A stretch of DNA of 64,000 bases from Callaeas wilsoni (GCA_013398955.1 VWPU01003052.1:1-64000), one strand, 5' to 3'; shown: positions 11,491 to 25,263, numbered from the stretch's first letter. Notes: generated by a model from the sequence alone, not told the origin. Program-made: numbers and translations.

Positions 11491-13821
11491 GTACTGTATG
11501 ACAGAGACCATCCTGTGCTTCAATCTGAGTCCACTGTGGCTTTCCTCTATTTCATTTATGAGTGCAGACAATGTGAAATAAGGCTTATCAATGAACAGAT
11601 GTTTTTGTTCCCATATTCAGGCAAGGGCAGACATATCTTTGTTCTAAAGATAAGAGAGAAGAGGGACACTGGCGCCTGCCTGAAGCATGCAATGCTTGGA
11701 CGTGCTGTCTGGAGCCCAGCCCTGACTGGAAGGCACACTGACTAAAATCTTTTCATAGCAGTGGCTTCCCAAACATGGGATTCAGAATATTTCCCCTCTC
11801 AGACCTCTTCCAGTAAAGATAGTACTGCAGTTTTTATAGGCAGTCATTTTTCCATCTTTGAAGATTCCCAGAAGAGTCTAAGAAAAACTTGGATCATGTC
11901 AGCGTTCGTCAAGAGGATGAGGAACAAGGAAAGACTTTAGATCCTAGTGGTAGCTAACAAAGGAATGATTGGCATAGCTTCTTTATTGTCATTTGCCAGA
12001 TTTTCCTTTTTCTGTCTGTGAAAATGGGCTACTACTCTTTTATTTCTTAGTTAAAATCTCTTACTGATCAAGACTGTCTCAATTCCAGAAGGCAAGAAGA
12101 TGTAAATAAGTAACTTTGGAGCTTGTACTGGAGCTGTCATTACTGCTTAGGGACTCTGATACGTAATGTGTGACCTCTATATCCCATCATTATTTTGTCT
12201 ACAATAGACTGCTCTCATACTGGTGATCAAGCTAGGAATCACTCACAGAAATTTATACATTAATTTTGAATAACAAATATGTTTGAGAAAATTAGTCTGT
12301 TCACAGATAACTCACAGTTACCACCCTGTGATAACCCCTTTTTCATTTATGGTGAGTTAAAAGGTTGGAAGCAATGATGTTGTGCCTCTTTTTCTCAAAG
12401 TTTAAGGTCATTTAGGGAGCATGCATTTATAAGACAGAATTCTTTTGTACTGTGGGCTTGGATTTTTTGATTATTGAAAAGAAGCATACAGTTTTGAACA
12501 GCAAAAATGATAGTACCCTGCCTTTCAGGTAAGAAAATTTTAGATATTTCCATTCTAGAAGCTGTGACTTGTTCTTGCATGTGAGAAACTACAGTAAAAG
12601 AGACAGCAGATATCCAGTGCAGTGGAAACTGTGCAATGTACTGGCATATGCAGTTTGGTGCAATATATTCTTCAAATGTATGCCTATGCTGGAGTCTGCA
12701 GTATCCCATCGTTTTTGCACATGTCAAAATCATTGAAGACTGTTGGAAATTCCTATAAGGAAAATATATACTAGTGGGGTTTTGGTGTCTCTCGGGAGGA
12801 ATATCACTAGGTATTCCAGGAAACTGCTTATGAACAGAGAAAGGGAAACTTGAAAGACAAGGGTAAATTTTTATACTTAGACCACCACTTATATTCTTTT
12901 AAGAAAGACAAGGAGAACTTCTATCTTACTTTGGCAATATATTTAAAGAAAATTATATTAGATTTAGAAACCATGTAAACAATTAAATGAACAATAGGAA
13001 TCAAATTCAAGTGAAGATACATTCTATATGCTTCATTATAATTCTCTGCAGTAGAGAGATCCTGATAACATCCTTCAAGTCATATGTTATCACTTCTGCC
13101 AGTTATTATTAGAGCTACTTGAAAATTAAATTAACATCAGTACAAGTGAGGACAACAAAGCCTGATACTCAGGCTGATGTCTGGTCAACAATGCAGGATA
13201 TTTAATTTTGTTTTATTAATTTTTTTTAAAGCATCTAACTTACCTTATTCACAAATGGAAAGTCCGTAGAAGACACTGGTGGAACCTTGGGAGGGTCAGA
13301 GATTATTATCTGTGTGCCTTCAGCTTTAGGCTGATCTTGATCTGATATATACAAGCAAGTCAGAGCTGATTCAGTTTACCTTTTTTTTCCTTTTATTTTA
13401 TTTTTTGAGGTGTTATAGTTCTTCTGGACCGAGTTATGATCAAATTTTGATTTTCAGATTTATAGGTACTTCCTTGAAACTCCTGGTTGGTCAAAGCAAT
13501 TTCTTTAGTCCCCTTCCTGAGTTTACTGCTACACTAAATCAGGCAAAAAGCCTATGCTGACATCTGCAAAAAGAATTTCTTAGAGAATTTCGTGGGCTTT
13601 TTTTACAAGCTGATTCTGCCTTTTTCCTTCAGACCTACAATATGTGCTTTCATTGTTCACACACCAACTTATGAATATGTTGATGCCGTTTTCTCTTTTT
13701 TTAAGCTCCCATCTGAGTTCTGTTCATCACAGATGTTTAGACACACAGCTGTCCATCTACAGTGGTTCTGCATGAAAGACCATGGCTGTTGTGTACAAAG
13801 AAGGGATTCAGGAAAAATGTA
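11491..13821. other. Non-coding stretch, no feature recognised
   Basis: No gene recognised. The 112-codon minus-strand frame at 12,395-12,733 has no recognisable family signature and a length expected by chance in a window of this size. Confidence 0.5.
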
Positions 13822-13990
13822 CTATAAATAGATAGCATTGTCTGCTTCTTCATTCTCCACTGGAGTCCTAAGTTCTGGAATTGGAATATTTGCTACTTTA
13901 TCAAAATAGTTTTTGCCTTCTGCCTCCACTAAACTAAAAGATGAAGTGCAACCTGAGCATTTATTCTGGCTGTTATTTGTGAAAGGTTTC
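13822..13990 (-). other. Candidate terminal coding exon, unrecognised
   Basis: On the minus strand a pyrimidine-rich tract ending CTTCCTTGCTTCAG looks like a splice acceptor. It is followed in frame by about 57 codons ending in a TAG stop. The peptide has a protein-like composition: a CSGC pair near the start, then acidic residues and a tail ending NEEADNAIYL. An in-frame stop lies just upstream of the acceptor, so this could only be coding as a downstream exon. I do not recognise the protein and see no partner exon, so it may well be chance. Confidence 0.15.
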
Positions 13991-15250
13991 CATTCTCTCT
14001 GAAGCAAGGAAGCTGGCTACTCTGGCAGGGTCCCAGGCTACACGTAGTGCATGGTGAACGTGGGCACACAATGTGTGCCGTTGCACAATGCGGCATCTAC
14101 ACCTGTACAAGTCGGCAAACTTCACGTAAGATAAACTGTTTAAAAATGCTTCAAGGTCATGCTATTAATGTCTTAAAGCATTTGATTTAGAGAACAGATC
14201 TGCATGCAGCATGATAAGCCCCTCTGAAAACTGTGGAGCAGCAGCATAATATCTGAGAGCATTGTGGCAAATTGGGAAGTTGAGATGGAGCTGCTAATTA
14301 TTCCAAGGCATATTTCTGAAAGGACAGGAGGTGTGGGATGTTCTCTGCCAAAAGCCCCTATTTCTTGAATACTCTCACCATCTCCATATGCACATATGAA
14401 ACTTTTAAGCTATGCTGTGTGTGTATAAGCTGTAGATAATGTGGTCTTATCTATTGCTTGAAACCTTGAAAATCAGTAAGATACAATTCAATAATGATGA
14501 GGGCAGCAGTGGAATAATTTGGGTAAGACTAGATTATCAAAAAACAACGAAGAAACTGCAATTAGCATCTGTTACAAACCCCCAGGACTATAAGAGAGTG
14601 AGGGAAAATATTCATAGAACAACTCTGGAGTAGTTCAAAACCACACAGTACTGTCCCAGAGGGGACTGTAACTGTCCAAACATCTGTTAAATTATAAAGC
14701 CACTGTAAATATAGATCAGAGATTCCTATGCACAAATGAAAGTGCGTGGATCCTAAAAAAGATTCCTATCCTTAGTTGGGGGATACCATATCAAAAATAT
14801 TGTGCTAATAGGTCAATAGGAGAAGCTATTCTGAAACAACAGGAACTATATTAAGGATAAATGAATACCATTGGAAAATTCTAGTGAAGATGTGCCGTTT
14901 CAAGTCAGGAATATATCAATAAAAGAAATTATAATTTCACAAGAAAAAGAAAATCTTTTTAGTATGAGGCTAATGTTTACCTGATGCAGTGTTATTCGAA
15001 GTACAATATCTACATAGATATATAGTTATATAGATATATAGATATATATAGAAGAAATTAGTAAGCAATTTGACCAGAAAGAGCATTAATGGAAGTTTAT
15101 AAATGAGTCATTCAATAACTGTCTGAGATGTTGTTAAAGGTTTAATAATAGCTGTACACACCTTGAAATTGCTAGAAATGAAATAGAGAGGAATTCTCTA
15201 AGAAATTTCCTTCTTATTTCAGAGAGCATATCCCTCTAATTGTCCTCTTC
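13991..15250. other. Non-coding stretch with short palindrome and TA-rich patch
   Basis: Contains a perfect 8-bp-arm inverted repeat at 14,063-14,079 inside a small CpG-containing patch. A TAGATA/TATA-rich run lies at 15,012-15,053. The region 14,130-14,300 looks complex and non-repetitive and could be a conserved element, but nothing proves that. No gene is recognised. Confidence 0.45.
15012..15053. repeat. Imperfect TAGATA/TATA simple repeat
   Basis: A 42-bp run built from TAGATA and TATA units, imperfect but clearly periodic. Confidence 0.75.
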
Positions 15251-15267
15251 TTTTTTTTTTTTTTTTT
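15251..15267. repeat. Poly(T) tract, 17 bases
   Basis: A perfect run of 17 T. No poly(A) signal was found in the expected antisense position beside it, so it is not assigned to a retrocopy. Confidence 0.85.
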
Positions 15268-18200
15268 CCCTTTGAAAAATAAGCCATTGTTTCTCTTCCA
15301 TATTGGATAAGGATTGGAACACCTGCATAAAAAATTGTTTGAGATGCTGGCATTTAATGGTATCTACCTGCTGACTCCTGCCTTCATTGGCCAGTGAGGA
15401 TGACCAAATGTTTGACTTTGGAAAGGTTTTGAGATATTTGGAGAAGGTTGTTCATCTGCCTTTTAAAACATGTGGTTTCCACAGGAGTTTGATGCCAAAT
15501 GGAAACAACTTTTCCTGATGCCCCAAGCTTTTGTTTCCCTCTGGCACTTTCATAGCAATGCACCAAAATTCCAGAGTTCCTCTTTTGGTGCTTCATCCAG
15601 GTAAACCAAGGTATATCTGACTGAGGTGTAGGTTCTTGACCTCCATCCACTTGCTCAACAGAGGTAAAGCAAAGAAGCTATTTGAGTGACCAGAAATAAT
15701 TTCATTCATCACTGAGTTACAATCAGTCTCTTATTGGCCATTCTTTTGCTTCTTCCAGCAGCATGAAAAGGTGCATGCTACAATTTATAATGTTAATGCG
15801 ATATGAGAGGCACACATAAGAAAACCACTTGCTTCACACTGGATATCTGTGGGAGGTACCCATTTTTAAATATCTGTAGCACAGGTAATTGAGTTCCAAC
15901 ATATTTCTTTTTTACTCTTTCTAGAAGAATGGTCTATAAAGTAAGAAGCAAAGAAAATTACTTTTAAGGTACTGTAGTTTTTTTTTAATTTGAGCCATAA
16001 TGGAAACTTTTTGTTACTCTACTATTGTATTTTCTTTTAAGAGAATATTTACATACCCAAAAAGAAGTCCTCTCCATATTTGGAGATAAGTACTTTAATA
16101 CAGCCACTTATGTTGTGGATTTAACCAGGTATTTTGCAAAAGAGCAAAATACTTGCTTGTAAGAGGCTGTGATGACATGGGCATCCTGAGAATATAAATT
16201 TTTATGAAGAATAGGCCCCCTGGCAATTACAGATGTGTTAGTGACTTTCTGATTTCACTAAAAATATCTCAAAATCCACTCACTCTGTGCATTTCTGGTT
16301 TGCAAGAATTTTTAAATAGAAGAGAAGACATTTTACTTTCCTTCTATAAATTACAGTTTATTCTCGGAAGCCATTTCATACCCTGCTTTTATTTACTTCT
16401 AATAATTCATTTTTTTGTCAGGCTCCAAAGTGGGAAGAGATGAATTAAAATGCAGAGTTTCAGAACTTCCTCTTTTCTAATTCTTTTTTTCCTATGGTTG
16501 CTTACTTAGTCTTATAATTGTCAGGATATGTCACATAGTTGAGAATTCAGTTCTCTGAAGTCCCCATAATCTGCCTTCTTCATTATGGTAAAAATGCCAC
16601 AGTTAACTCTCTCTTTGAGTCAAATTACCATGTTATTCTCTCCGCCCTGATTTTGGACCTTGTCGATAAAAATGTATTCCACCATGTAGCCTGCCCCTAT
16701 CTTGTTCGTAGTCAACTTTTTCCCTTGGGATTCATTTTCATCTGTGGTTGCTGAATTCATTCCCAAGACTTTATTATTGTTTTGAGATGTGTCCTCAGTT
16801 CTTCTGCATATATTGATGACTTGAATATTTTGCTGCCTCCTTTAGGCACTGAATTTCCTCTTCAAGTGCATGGACAACCTGTAATCCTGAACTCCTTGAC
16901 AGAGACTGCCTATTTCTTGACTTATCTCTACCTTTTTAGGTAATCTCTGTTTATTTCATCTAAAATGCTGTACTTTTGGCCCCTAGATGGATCTGTCTCT
17001 TTCCAACATGCTTTGTTGATGAATTCAGTCACTCTCTTCATAAAGCTATGAATGTGATGGAACAGAGTAGTGCAGTGATTTTTTTTTTCTTTTGTGGGAG
17101 GGGAAAGAATTTATTTGCTGAAGAAATTAAATTTCTGGCAACTCAGAGCTGTTTGTAACTATAGTTTCAAATGTGTGAACTAACTGAGCCTGAAGAAACA
17201 TTTAGAAATATTCAAAAAGCACTGCCATTGGCTTTTTACTAACTGATAAGGCATGTAGCTCAGATAGCTCAGCTGTCTGAGGTGACTTGGAAGTAGAGGA
17301 GAGAAAAACTCTGTCCCACGGCAGGAGCTGCTGTTTAACTCCACTGGGTCAAGGAGGAAAAGCAGCACTAAAAGAAATACAGTGGCCTTGTGGCTGATTG
17401 GAATTGAAGCTCCCGTTGTCATTGAGAACAGCATTGACAGCAGAGCATGTTAAGAAACCCATCCTCAAATGTCATATGATGTCATGAATTTTACAGATGT
17501 GACAGAAGGAATGTCAGTCTGCTCAGACAAACACGTGCAGATCTGAACTTGGGTCTTCCATGACCTGGGGGAATAATCTAACCGCCCTGACATTGAATAA
17601 GAGGGGAGACAAAGCAAACTGGGATCTCCTTAAACACAAAGCTCTGGAGGATAAAACAAGCAGTCACAGGGTTTATTACTAGTAAAATAACATCTGGTGA
17701 AATGCATCCCAGTCATACTCACATTCATGGTTTTTTAAGCATTATGTACATTTATAACTCATGTCCATGGAGAACGTACAGCTTAATTGACAGGAAAAGC
17801 AGAGACTGAAAAGGAAAATAGAGGCACAAAGACTGCAAATTGTGTTGCCAAAAGTAAGATGGAAGCAGCACAAAGGTTTCTGTTGTTTGTCACAGCTAGC
17901 ACCCATCCTTCCAGGCAGCATTTGACCACTCCTCTTAAGTTATGTTCTTATATTCATAATATATCCCACATAAACTTTTCATTTGCTCTTTGCTCCCACA
18001 CTTCCACCTCCTTTGATTACAAAACAGACTCTTAATATTATACAAAGATGCATTTTAGATATAATAGTAATTTATTTGTGATATACAAATGATAGAAACG
18101 TTGGGTCACTTATGGACATTAAAAAAGTCAGTGGATCATTAAATGAGATTAATTCAACTGTGCACTTTTACATAATATTTGATGATGTTTGTAACCCCCA

Positions 18201-20610
18201 TGCAGTTTGGATATTCATAACAGGGACTAATCTCTGTGCCCCTAATGGTGTACTTGCTTCTCACATAAGCTGAACGTGTTTGTCTTCGAGATGCCACTCC
18301 TGATGTTCAAACCTGAGCCTTGTAAAAGCTACTGCCTTTCCATTCTGGATGCCCCAGTGCCTTTGCTCAGGGCTGGCCGCAGAAACAATGAACTCACTTT
18401 CAGTATTCACAGGCAGCGATGAGAGAACATCAGTCTTAGTCATTCAGAAAGAGAAGGCTGCATTTAAGATGTTGGTTCAAGAAAAACACAGAACAAAGTG
18501 ACACCTATCACTGAAGATGAAGGGAGCCTGTTTCTGCCCAACACAATGATAAAACTGTGAACAGTTCATACCTTTCTGTAAATGACACCCACAGGACTCC
18601 TTATTCCCATTCCCTGAAAATATTGCTAGGGTCAATGAAGTGCAGTGCTACCATCTATACTGCCATTAAAATGGTATGTATCAATTAAAAAAAATAAAAA
18701 AGTTTGACCTGTGATTGCAATCCATGCAATCCATGACTGCTTTTCCTTGTCCACCGGGCCAAACAACACCATGCCTGCCCTTCTCCCACTGCTCCTCTTC
18801 ATCCCTCTCCCCACTGTTGCTCACATAAACACCTCTTCAGGTTCCTTTTGGACTTAGCAATCCTCTCAAAGGGGCTAGCTAGGGGGGTATGCCAGGTTGA
18901 GGGTAATTTTAGACAGTAAGATACACAAAATCCATGCTCATGTAGCATAGGAACTGTACTTTAGCAAACTGGAGACTATAGAATAATGTCTGGGTGCTAC
19001 ATTTGAAAGTGACTGCAAGGATTTCAACTTTTGTATTTCTTAAATTTTTCCAGTGGTGCACAACCCATGCTCCTGGTTTGTTTGGATTATGGACTCTACA
19101 GTATTTTCTCTGATCACTCACTAGTTTTAAATATTATGAAAAAAGCGTTTCTGCAGCTTCTATCTGCTGTGCCTTTTCCCTCCACACCTATTAGACATTT
19201 TTCTGTGCTTGTTTCCAGAATAAAGGAGCTCCTCTGAAATTGCCACAGTGTTCGAGTTTATGGACCTATTCTTTTATATTACTTGCTGCCAGCGATGTCT
19301 CATGCTTGATCAAAGGTGACAGCTGCATTCTTCAAAGGGACAATTGCACTCAGGACATTCAGTAGGTGTTAAGTGAGCAGCAGTTATCTGTGATACTGCT
19401 GGTGGCCAAGACCCACCAGAACAGTAGAGGTGCTGTTACTGCTGCTCATCCTGCCTGCTGCAGCAGTTGGCAAGCACTGCCAGTCAGCAGGGAATGGTTA
19501 GGGTGAAGGAGACCCAATCAGGCATACTGTAATTTACATCGGATTGATGAATGCGTGAAGAGTGTGGAAACACCAATTAGGAATAAAATTGTGGCCGCTA
19601 AGGATTTTGGATGTGCTTCTCTCACCCTCTGCCCCTGAGTACAACCCAGAAAACTTGGAAGGTCTGGCAGATAAAAGAAATTCAAAAGGGAAATTCTGTG
19701 TGCATCAACAGCTTAATTTGGATTGCATTGCAATGTTTGTAATACTTTGCAAAATGTATTACAAAATGCTTATTTTGCAAAATTTTTACCCAAGTTTGAA
19801 ATGAAAATTTAATTTTCAAGTAAGGGTAGAATTATAAATCATTTATATTCTCATTCTAAGCTTGGTTCCTGATTATAATAATTATCTAAAACTAACTTTT
19901 GATATGCTTTTGAAAATTTTTATTCAACTCCAGTAGAAACTTGAAATAAATTTCGTGTTTCTTTTCTAGAATGCACTGCTTTTAAATAATCAAAATAATT
20001 TGGCAGGTTTTCCATGCTGTGTGAAACAGCCTTACTTTAACATTTTGTCCTTAAGCCAGTATTGTGAGTGCTATGATTTTGATCCATGTGACCTGCTTTC
20101 TGAGTCTGAGTCCTTCCTCTCCTTCTGTTTTTGTGTGTGTGTTCCCAGTAGAGTGATCGATATCATTTATCTCAGTATAGAAGAATTGGAGTTGATATTG
20201 ATTATGCTGTGTTAGATTTTGAAATTCCTTTGTAAATGTGTAAAGCCTGTGAACATCTACCATTCATCTACCCACACCTTAAAAGAATCATCCTTCCTCT
20301 GACCACATAATTGCTAAATTGTGCATGCAAAATGGCTAGAGGATATTTTGTCCCTTTTCCAGCAGGTTATCAGGGAAAACTTGCCAGAGAACATCGTGTT
20401 GTTTATATATGCTCCAGTTTAAGAACTCAAAGGTCAATAGTTGCCAAAAGCAGTTTCACTTAGTAACTTACTACTTTTCCCAAGCTCTGCAGCCTGCCTC
20501 ACCAGTGATCCTTATCATTTATTAGTGCAAGTGTACATATCCAGCTCCTAGATCTCTACCCATAGGCAAGTAATCTTGGTTTACTGAAATAATCTGTCTA
20601 CTTTCTAGTA
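15268..20610. other. Non-coding stretch, no feature recognised
   Basis: More than 5 kb with only short open frames. The 88-codon minus-strand frame at 15,384-15,650 and the frames at 16,204-16,754, 17,180-17,434, 18,909-19,237 and 19,562-19,804 show no recognisable domains. No repeat family was identified. Confidence 0.5.
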
Positions 20611-20633
20611 TAATTAATCATGATGATTAATTA
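20611..20633. promoter_or_regulatory. Perfect inverted repeat of homeodomain-type sites
   Basis: Two perfect 10-bp arms, TAATTAATCA and TGATTAATTA, are separated by TGA. Each arm contains overlapping TAAT/ATTA cores of the kind bound by homeodomain proteins, and TAATTA also fits paired-type dimers. The symmetry is seen directly; a role in gene control is inference. Confidence 0.3.
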
Positions 20634-23600
20634 CCTGAATAAGCAAATATTACCTGTAAATACAATGAGTTTACATTATAATGGTTTTGTTTCCTAGCAC
20701 TTCTTACTGGCTGAATCTGCAGTGCAACTTGATTGACTGAAAGTTTTCCCTGGTTTGGATTTAGCCTTTTTTTTTTCTTCCATGAAATAGCCAAGAACTG
20801 TATCCTTTTCTGTTTTGTTTGCTTGCTTGCTTTTTAAATTAAAAAAACCAATTACACTAATTTTTCTAGATCATGAAATAGAGTGTTACCAAATATTTAA
20901 ATTTCATCTGCTTTCAACAGCTTGATTTTGTCTGCAAATGACTTATGACACCCTATTGATTTAAAAGAGTTGTTTCTGTTGCATGCTGATGGAATTGAAA
21001 CAAAAATTAAGGTTATCTTTTTTTTTTTTTTTAAATTCTTCTTTTATTTGCAGGTTTTCCAAACTGTTGATTTAAAAGGAATAAGAAATAGATATTCTTT
21101 TCCATTTTAACAGTTATTTTAAATAACATTTCCAGGCAGGAAGTTCTGTTAAAGTTGAGAGATTTTTGTTTAACTGAAAGGTATTCCAAAGTGCTGATAA
21201 TAGTCCTGTCTTTGGCAAATGCTGCTAATAATTCTGTTCATTTCAGTGGGGTTGTCCTTTTCCTGAACATTTACCTTTGGTGATTCTGATGTTTAGCTGA
21301 AGTTATCTTTTAGTTAAAACTGTCCAATAATTATCGCTCAAACCAACTCTGTGCAGAGAGTACCCAGGTGAAAAGGTGAAGAACAGAACTTTATTTTTAA
21401 ATTTTGCAGCTCAAAAAGTTAAGGCATTCATGCTAAGTCACTTCATAAAAAATCCAAGTAAAATTACCATGGTGCTGAAATTTGCAGATCAATTGTGTAC
21501 ATAACTTAAGGATTTTGGAATAGTGCTATCTTTTTAAATGTGCATCTGTTAAAGAAACAAACAAAAAGGCACCAAAAAACCCTCAAAAACCAAACCCAAA
21601 CTCAAAAATACAGAAGCCTTTTTATTTTATCTAAAGTAGAATGCTTACATAGTAAATATATGATTCTGTTCAAAGAGACTTGGACTTGTTTTCTTCTATT
21701 TGTGATGGCATCATTTAATCAAATAATATAGTTAATGAACATTAGAGCAAAAAGAACAAAAGAAACCAAATGGACAGTGATGAGAAAGCAGTAACTGCAG
21801 TACAAGAAATTTATCTAAGAAAATAAAGAATTCGATTATCATGAAGCATCTGAAAGAAAAGGAATGAAAACAGATTGTCATCAGATCCTTTCTTGTCCCC
21901 AAAAGTTTGATACCATTTCTTTAGGGAATAGTTTGCAAATGATATATATAATATGTGTAACGCAACCATAAACAGCCATGTAATTTGCCTCACTTGCAAT
22001 CTGTTCCATGATCTTTGTTCTTCCCAAAGAAGAAAGAAAAGGTGCAGATCTTGAAAAGGGGGAAATAAATCAGAGCTGCAGTTAATAAAACTGGTTTGGG
22101 ACCCTAGAATTGTAAATGTTTGTCAGTTTTTCTTTGTGCATATTCCAGAATTTATGCTAACTCTGGCTTTTTAGTGTCTTTGTGGAATGTTTGTTAACTC
22201 ATTTTAATACAGGTAATGTTAAATATAGCAAACAATGAAGATAATCAGTGGGAAATTGTGTTATAGATATTAAAATCTAGATTTTTGTTCAAATATAGAA
22301 ATATTGAAAGTAGTCTCCTTGTGACATGGGCAGCAAAGTATTTATCCTCTGCTTTTTCTTGGGCTTTGTTAGATTTGTTTGAGTGCCAATAAATGAGCAG
22401 GATTAAAGATCTCCACCCATAGTGAAGAAAATTACATATCTGAAGTATTAACTGGTATATTCAGTGATGTTTACACTTTCTTTCACCAAACACATTATTC
22501 GCAGGTCTGTGACTCATCTGCACTTAGACTTTTATGGCTCTCTTCTTAGCTAAAAGAGGGTTTACTCTGCAGCGTCTGTGAGACAGAGGGAATGTCTCCA
22601 ATAAGTTGCTGTCAAAGCATGGGAAAACAAAATGCCATCATTTTTGTTGTCCTTGTTCCACTCCACTCCATCCAACCCCCAGCTGCGCATGGCCACCTGC
22701 CACTGATCCATTCCTTGTCCCATTTTCATTCCCCCTTTGAGGTTACACGTGACTGCACCGAGCAGCGCTGCCCTTGGGAAATGATCACACAACACCGTCC
22801 AGCAGATCCTGGGCAGACACAGGAGCAGCTCGCTGCAACCTGGAGCCTTCAGAGGTGCTCAGCCCAGACATGCTCTTCCTGACAAACCTTATTGTGTCTA
22901 TTACAGGATCACTGGAGTAGAAATGCAGGGTGTGAAGCTTAGCTGGGAATGGCTAAGGAGATGTTTCCATCATATCGTAAAATCTGTGCTATTAATGCCA
23001 TTTAAATCCTGTTTCTTACTGGGATACAACCATGCTTCTTCTCTCCTCTTGCTTTGGCCACACCCTCTCATCAAACAAAACAGTCAAGGCAATCAGAGAG
23101 TATTTCGTGCTGTAAAGGCTGATCTAGTGATAATGTTGATTCTTCAGATCTGTTTAGTGAAAAAGGAAAATATTTATTGCAGATAATGACATTCTGGGGC
23201 AAAAAATGAAAATGGCAGCAGATAGTGGAAAATGGTCTTATCTGAGTACTTAATTAATTCCATTTTAATACATATCTGAAATAAACCCTTAAAAAAAGTC
23301 CTGTGATTGACCCCTTGAGTGCATACAAAGTAAAAAACAGCACAGTAAAGTGATGGCATAAATTAGAAGAAAAAGACATCCCTTGTTTAGATTTATACAT
23401 TATGCTTCCTACATGTATGCACAGTGATGACTGAACAGTCTTAAAGGATTAATATGTATGCAAGTTCTTCAGTTTTACCCTCAAATCATTAGTTTTGTGA
23501 AAAATAGGAACAGAAAGAAAGCATGCAGCATAGAGCTGATCAAGCAAACAGTTTACTTAGTGTTTTCCATATGTATTTAAGCAGGATTTCCAGGTGTGTT

Positions 23601-24696
23601 CTTGAAAATAAACCTATTTCTGTCAGAGAAAATGGTAAAATTTGTACAACCTTTTAAAAATCAGTATTTGAATTTAAAGTATTGGATTTGGTGCCATTTG
23701 AAGTAAAATTGTTGACCATACATCTGAATAAGATTCAGAAATTAATTTCTGCTTGGCCTCATATTAGAAAGAGAAAATGCAAAACATGCTTATGCTGTGA
23801 CAGATGATTGACTGCATACATGGATGCTGTGATTTTTGTGTTTTGCTCCCCCTTCAAAAAAAAAAAAAAAAAAATCAGATAAAACATGAGAACCTCTAAC
23901 AGGCTGAAGTGTAGCAACAGCAACAACAATACAGGCTTAAAGTATTTAAAAATATTTTTTTAAGTAATGGAAAATGTTTTATTCCATTGTAGTGTTGAAC
24001 ACAGCATTAGTTCTCTATGGCAAAACATGCAAAATTTATGAAGAGAAAAAATAATGTGGTTGTCTTAACATTGTTGTTTTGTGCATATGCCTTGCAACAA
24101 AGGTATTTAAATACAATCAGTTTCATAAATATAGTAACATATATCAGCTTCTCAGCTTGCATATTTTAATGCAAACTATTACATACTTTTGCATATTAAT
24201 CCTAGGGGGAAAAATGTCATTTTTGTATGTTTGCATTAATGTTGTCATAATCATCTATCTGATCTGTCTTAATTGTCTCTGGGTAGTGACCCAAAGAAGA
24301 ATTGCCTTTTTGCAACATTTAAAGATTAATGTAAAAAGTCTTATGTTTTTTGGCCTGATGCACAATTAAAACCACTGTGGGAATAAAGGTCTTTGTCTAT
24401 GACAGCTACCTTGTCTCTCCTTGGATTCTGATTTTTTTAATTTGTCTTTTGCCCTATCTTCCATATCATGTTTCCACTTTGGTCTTATGCTCTGGCATCT
24501 CAAAATATTAATAAAATATGCTTTCATAATACCTTTTTCCTTCTTTGGAAATATTTCTGAAGAAGGCACAGTTGGGGAAGCAAGGGATACCAACGACTGG
24601 TAAATCCTCATTGATTTTCCTTGCTCTTACTCATTCTTTTCTGTCCCTACCTGAGTGACCTCTCAGTGTCTACTGCTGAAGTATTATTGTCGTTTA
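20634..24696. other. Non-coding AT-rich stretch
   Basis: Contains a poly(T) run at 21,018-21,032, an A/C-rich low-complexity patch at about 21,550-21,610 and a poly(A) run at 23,856-23,874. No gene recognised; overlapping short frames on both strands (for example 22,562-22,882 and 24,366-24,611) have no domain signature. Confidence 0.5.
23856..23874. repeat. Poly(A) tract, 19 bases
   Basis: A perfect run of 19 A. There is no AATAAA in the 40 bases before it, so there is no support for a retrotransposed tail. Confidence 0.85.
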
Positions 24697-25035
24697 TCAT
24701 AGATTCATAGCAAGCAGGGCTGGAAGGGAGATGGAAAGAATGTTCAATCCCTCCTCCTACCCCGAGGCAGGAGCAGCTGTATCTAAATCTTCCCTGACAG
24801 ATGTTTGTCTATCCCGTTTTTAAAAACCTCCAGTCTGGGGATTCCAAAAATTCCCTAGGCAATCTATTCATTTACTTCACTGTCCTCACAGTGAGAGAGC
24901 TTGTTTCTTCTTTTGTCTTTTCTAACATCTAAACTCAATAATAAGCTCCATATTGCAGTTTTCAGCATTATCCTCTCTTGCATCTTCAACAAACATGGAC
25001 AGCAATCTGCAGTCTTTCTCCTTGAAGCCCCCTTT
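24697..25035 (-). mobile_element. Ancient CR1 3'-end fragment
   Basis: Begins on the plus strand with TCATAGATTCATAG, the antisense CR1 terminus. It continues through 'GCAGGGCTGGAAGGGA', 'GAGGCAGGAGCAGCTGTATCTA', 'CCCTGACAGATGTTTGTCTA', 'TTTTTAAAAACCTCCAGT' and 'CCCTAGGCAATCTATT' blocks, all in the order of an old CR1 subfamily also known in turtles and crocodilians. Divergence is high, so it is older than the copies at 1.9 and 10 kb. It runs almost to the TTCC microsatellite. Confidence 0.8.
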
Positions 25036-25136
25036 TTTATATTTGAAGATTAATATTTGAATTTTAATACCAGGTTTTCTCTTTTCTTATCATTAAGACA
25101 CCTTAGAATTTGGTTTTCCACCCTTGTACATCCCCA

Positions 25137-25263
25137 TTTCCTTCCTTCCTTCCTTCCTTCCTTCCTTCCTTCCTTCCTTCCTTCCTTCCTTCCTTCCTTC
25201 CTTCCTTCCTTCCTTCCTTCCTTCCTTCCTTCCTTCCTTCCTTCCTTCCTTCCTTCCTTCCTT
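25137..25263. repeat. TTCC microsatellite, left part
   Basis: About 127 bp of uninterrupted TTCC (GGAA on the minus strand), running straight into the gap. The repetitive 114-150 aa frames that span it on both strands are products of the 4-bp repeat and are not genes. Confidence 0.97.

Noticed and set aside
15384..15650. 88-aa minus-strand frame with protein-like composition
   Set aside because: No recognisable family, no convincing acceptor or start, and length compatible with chance.
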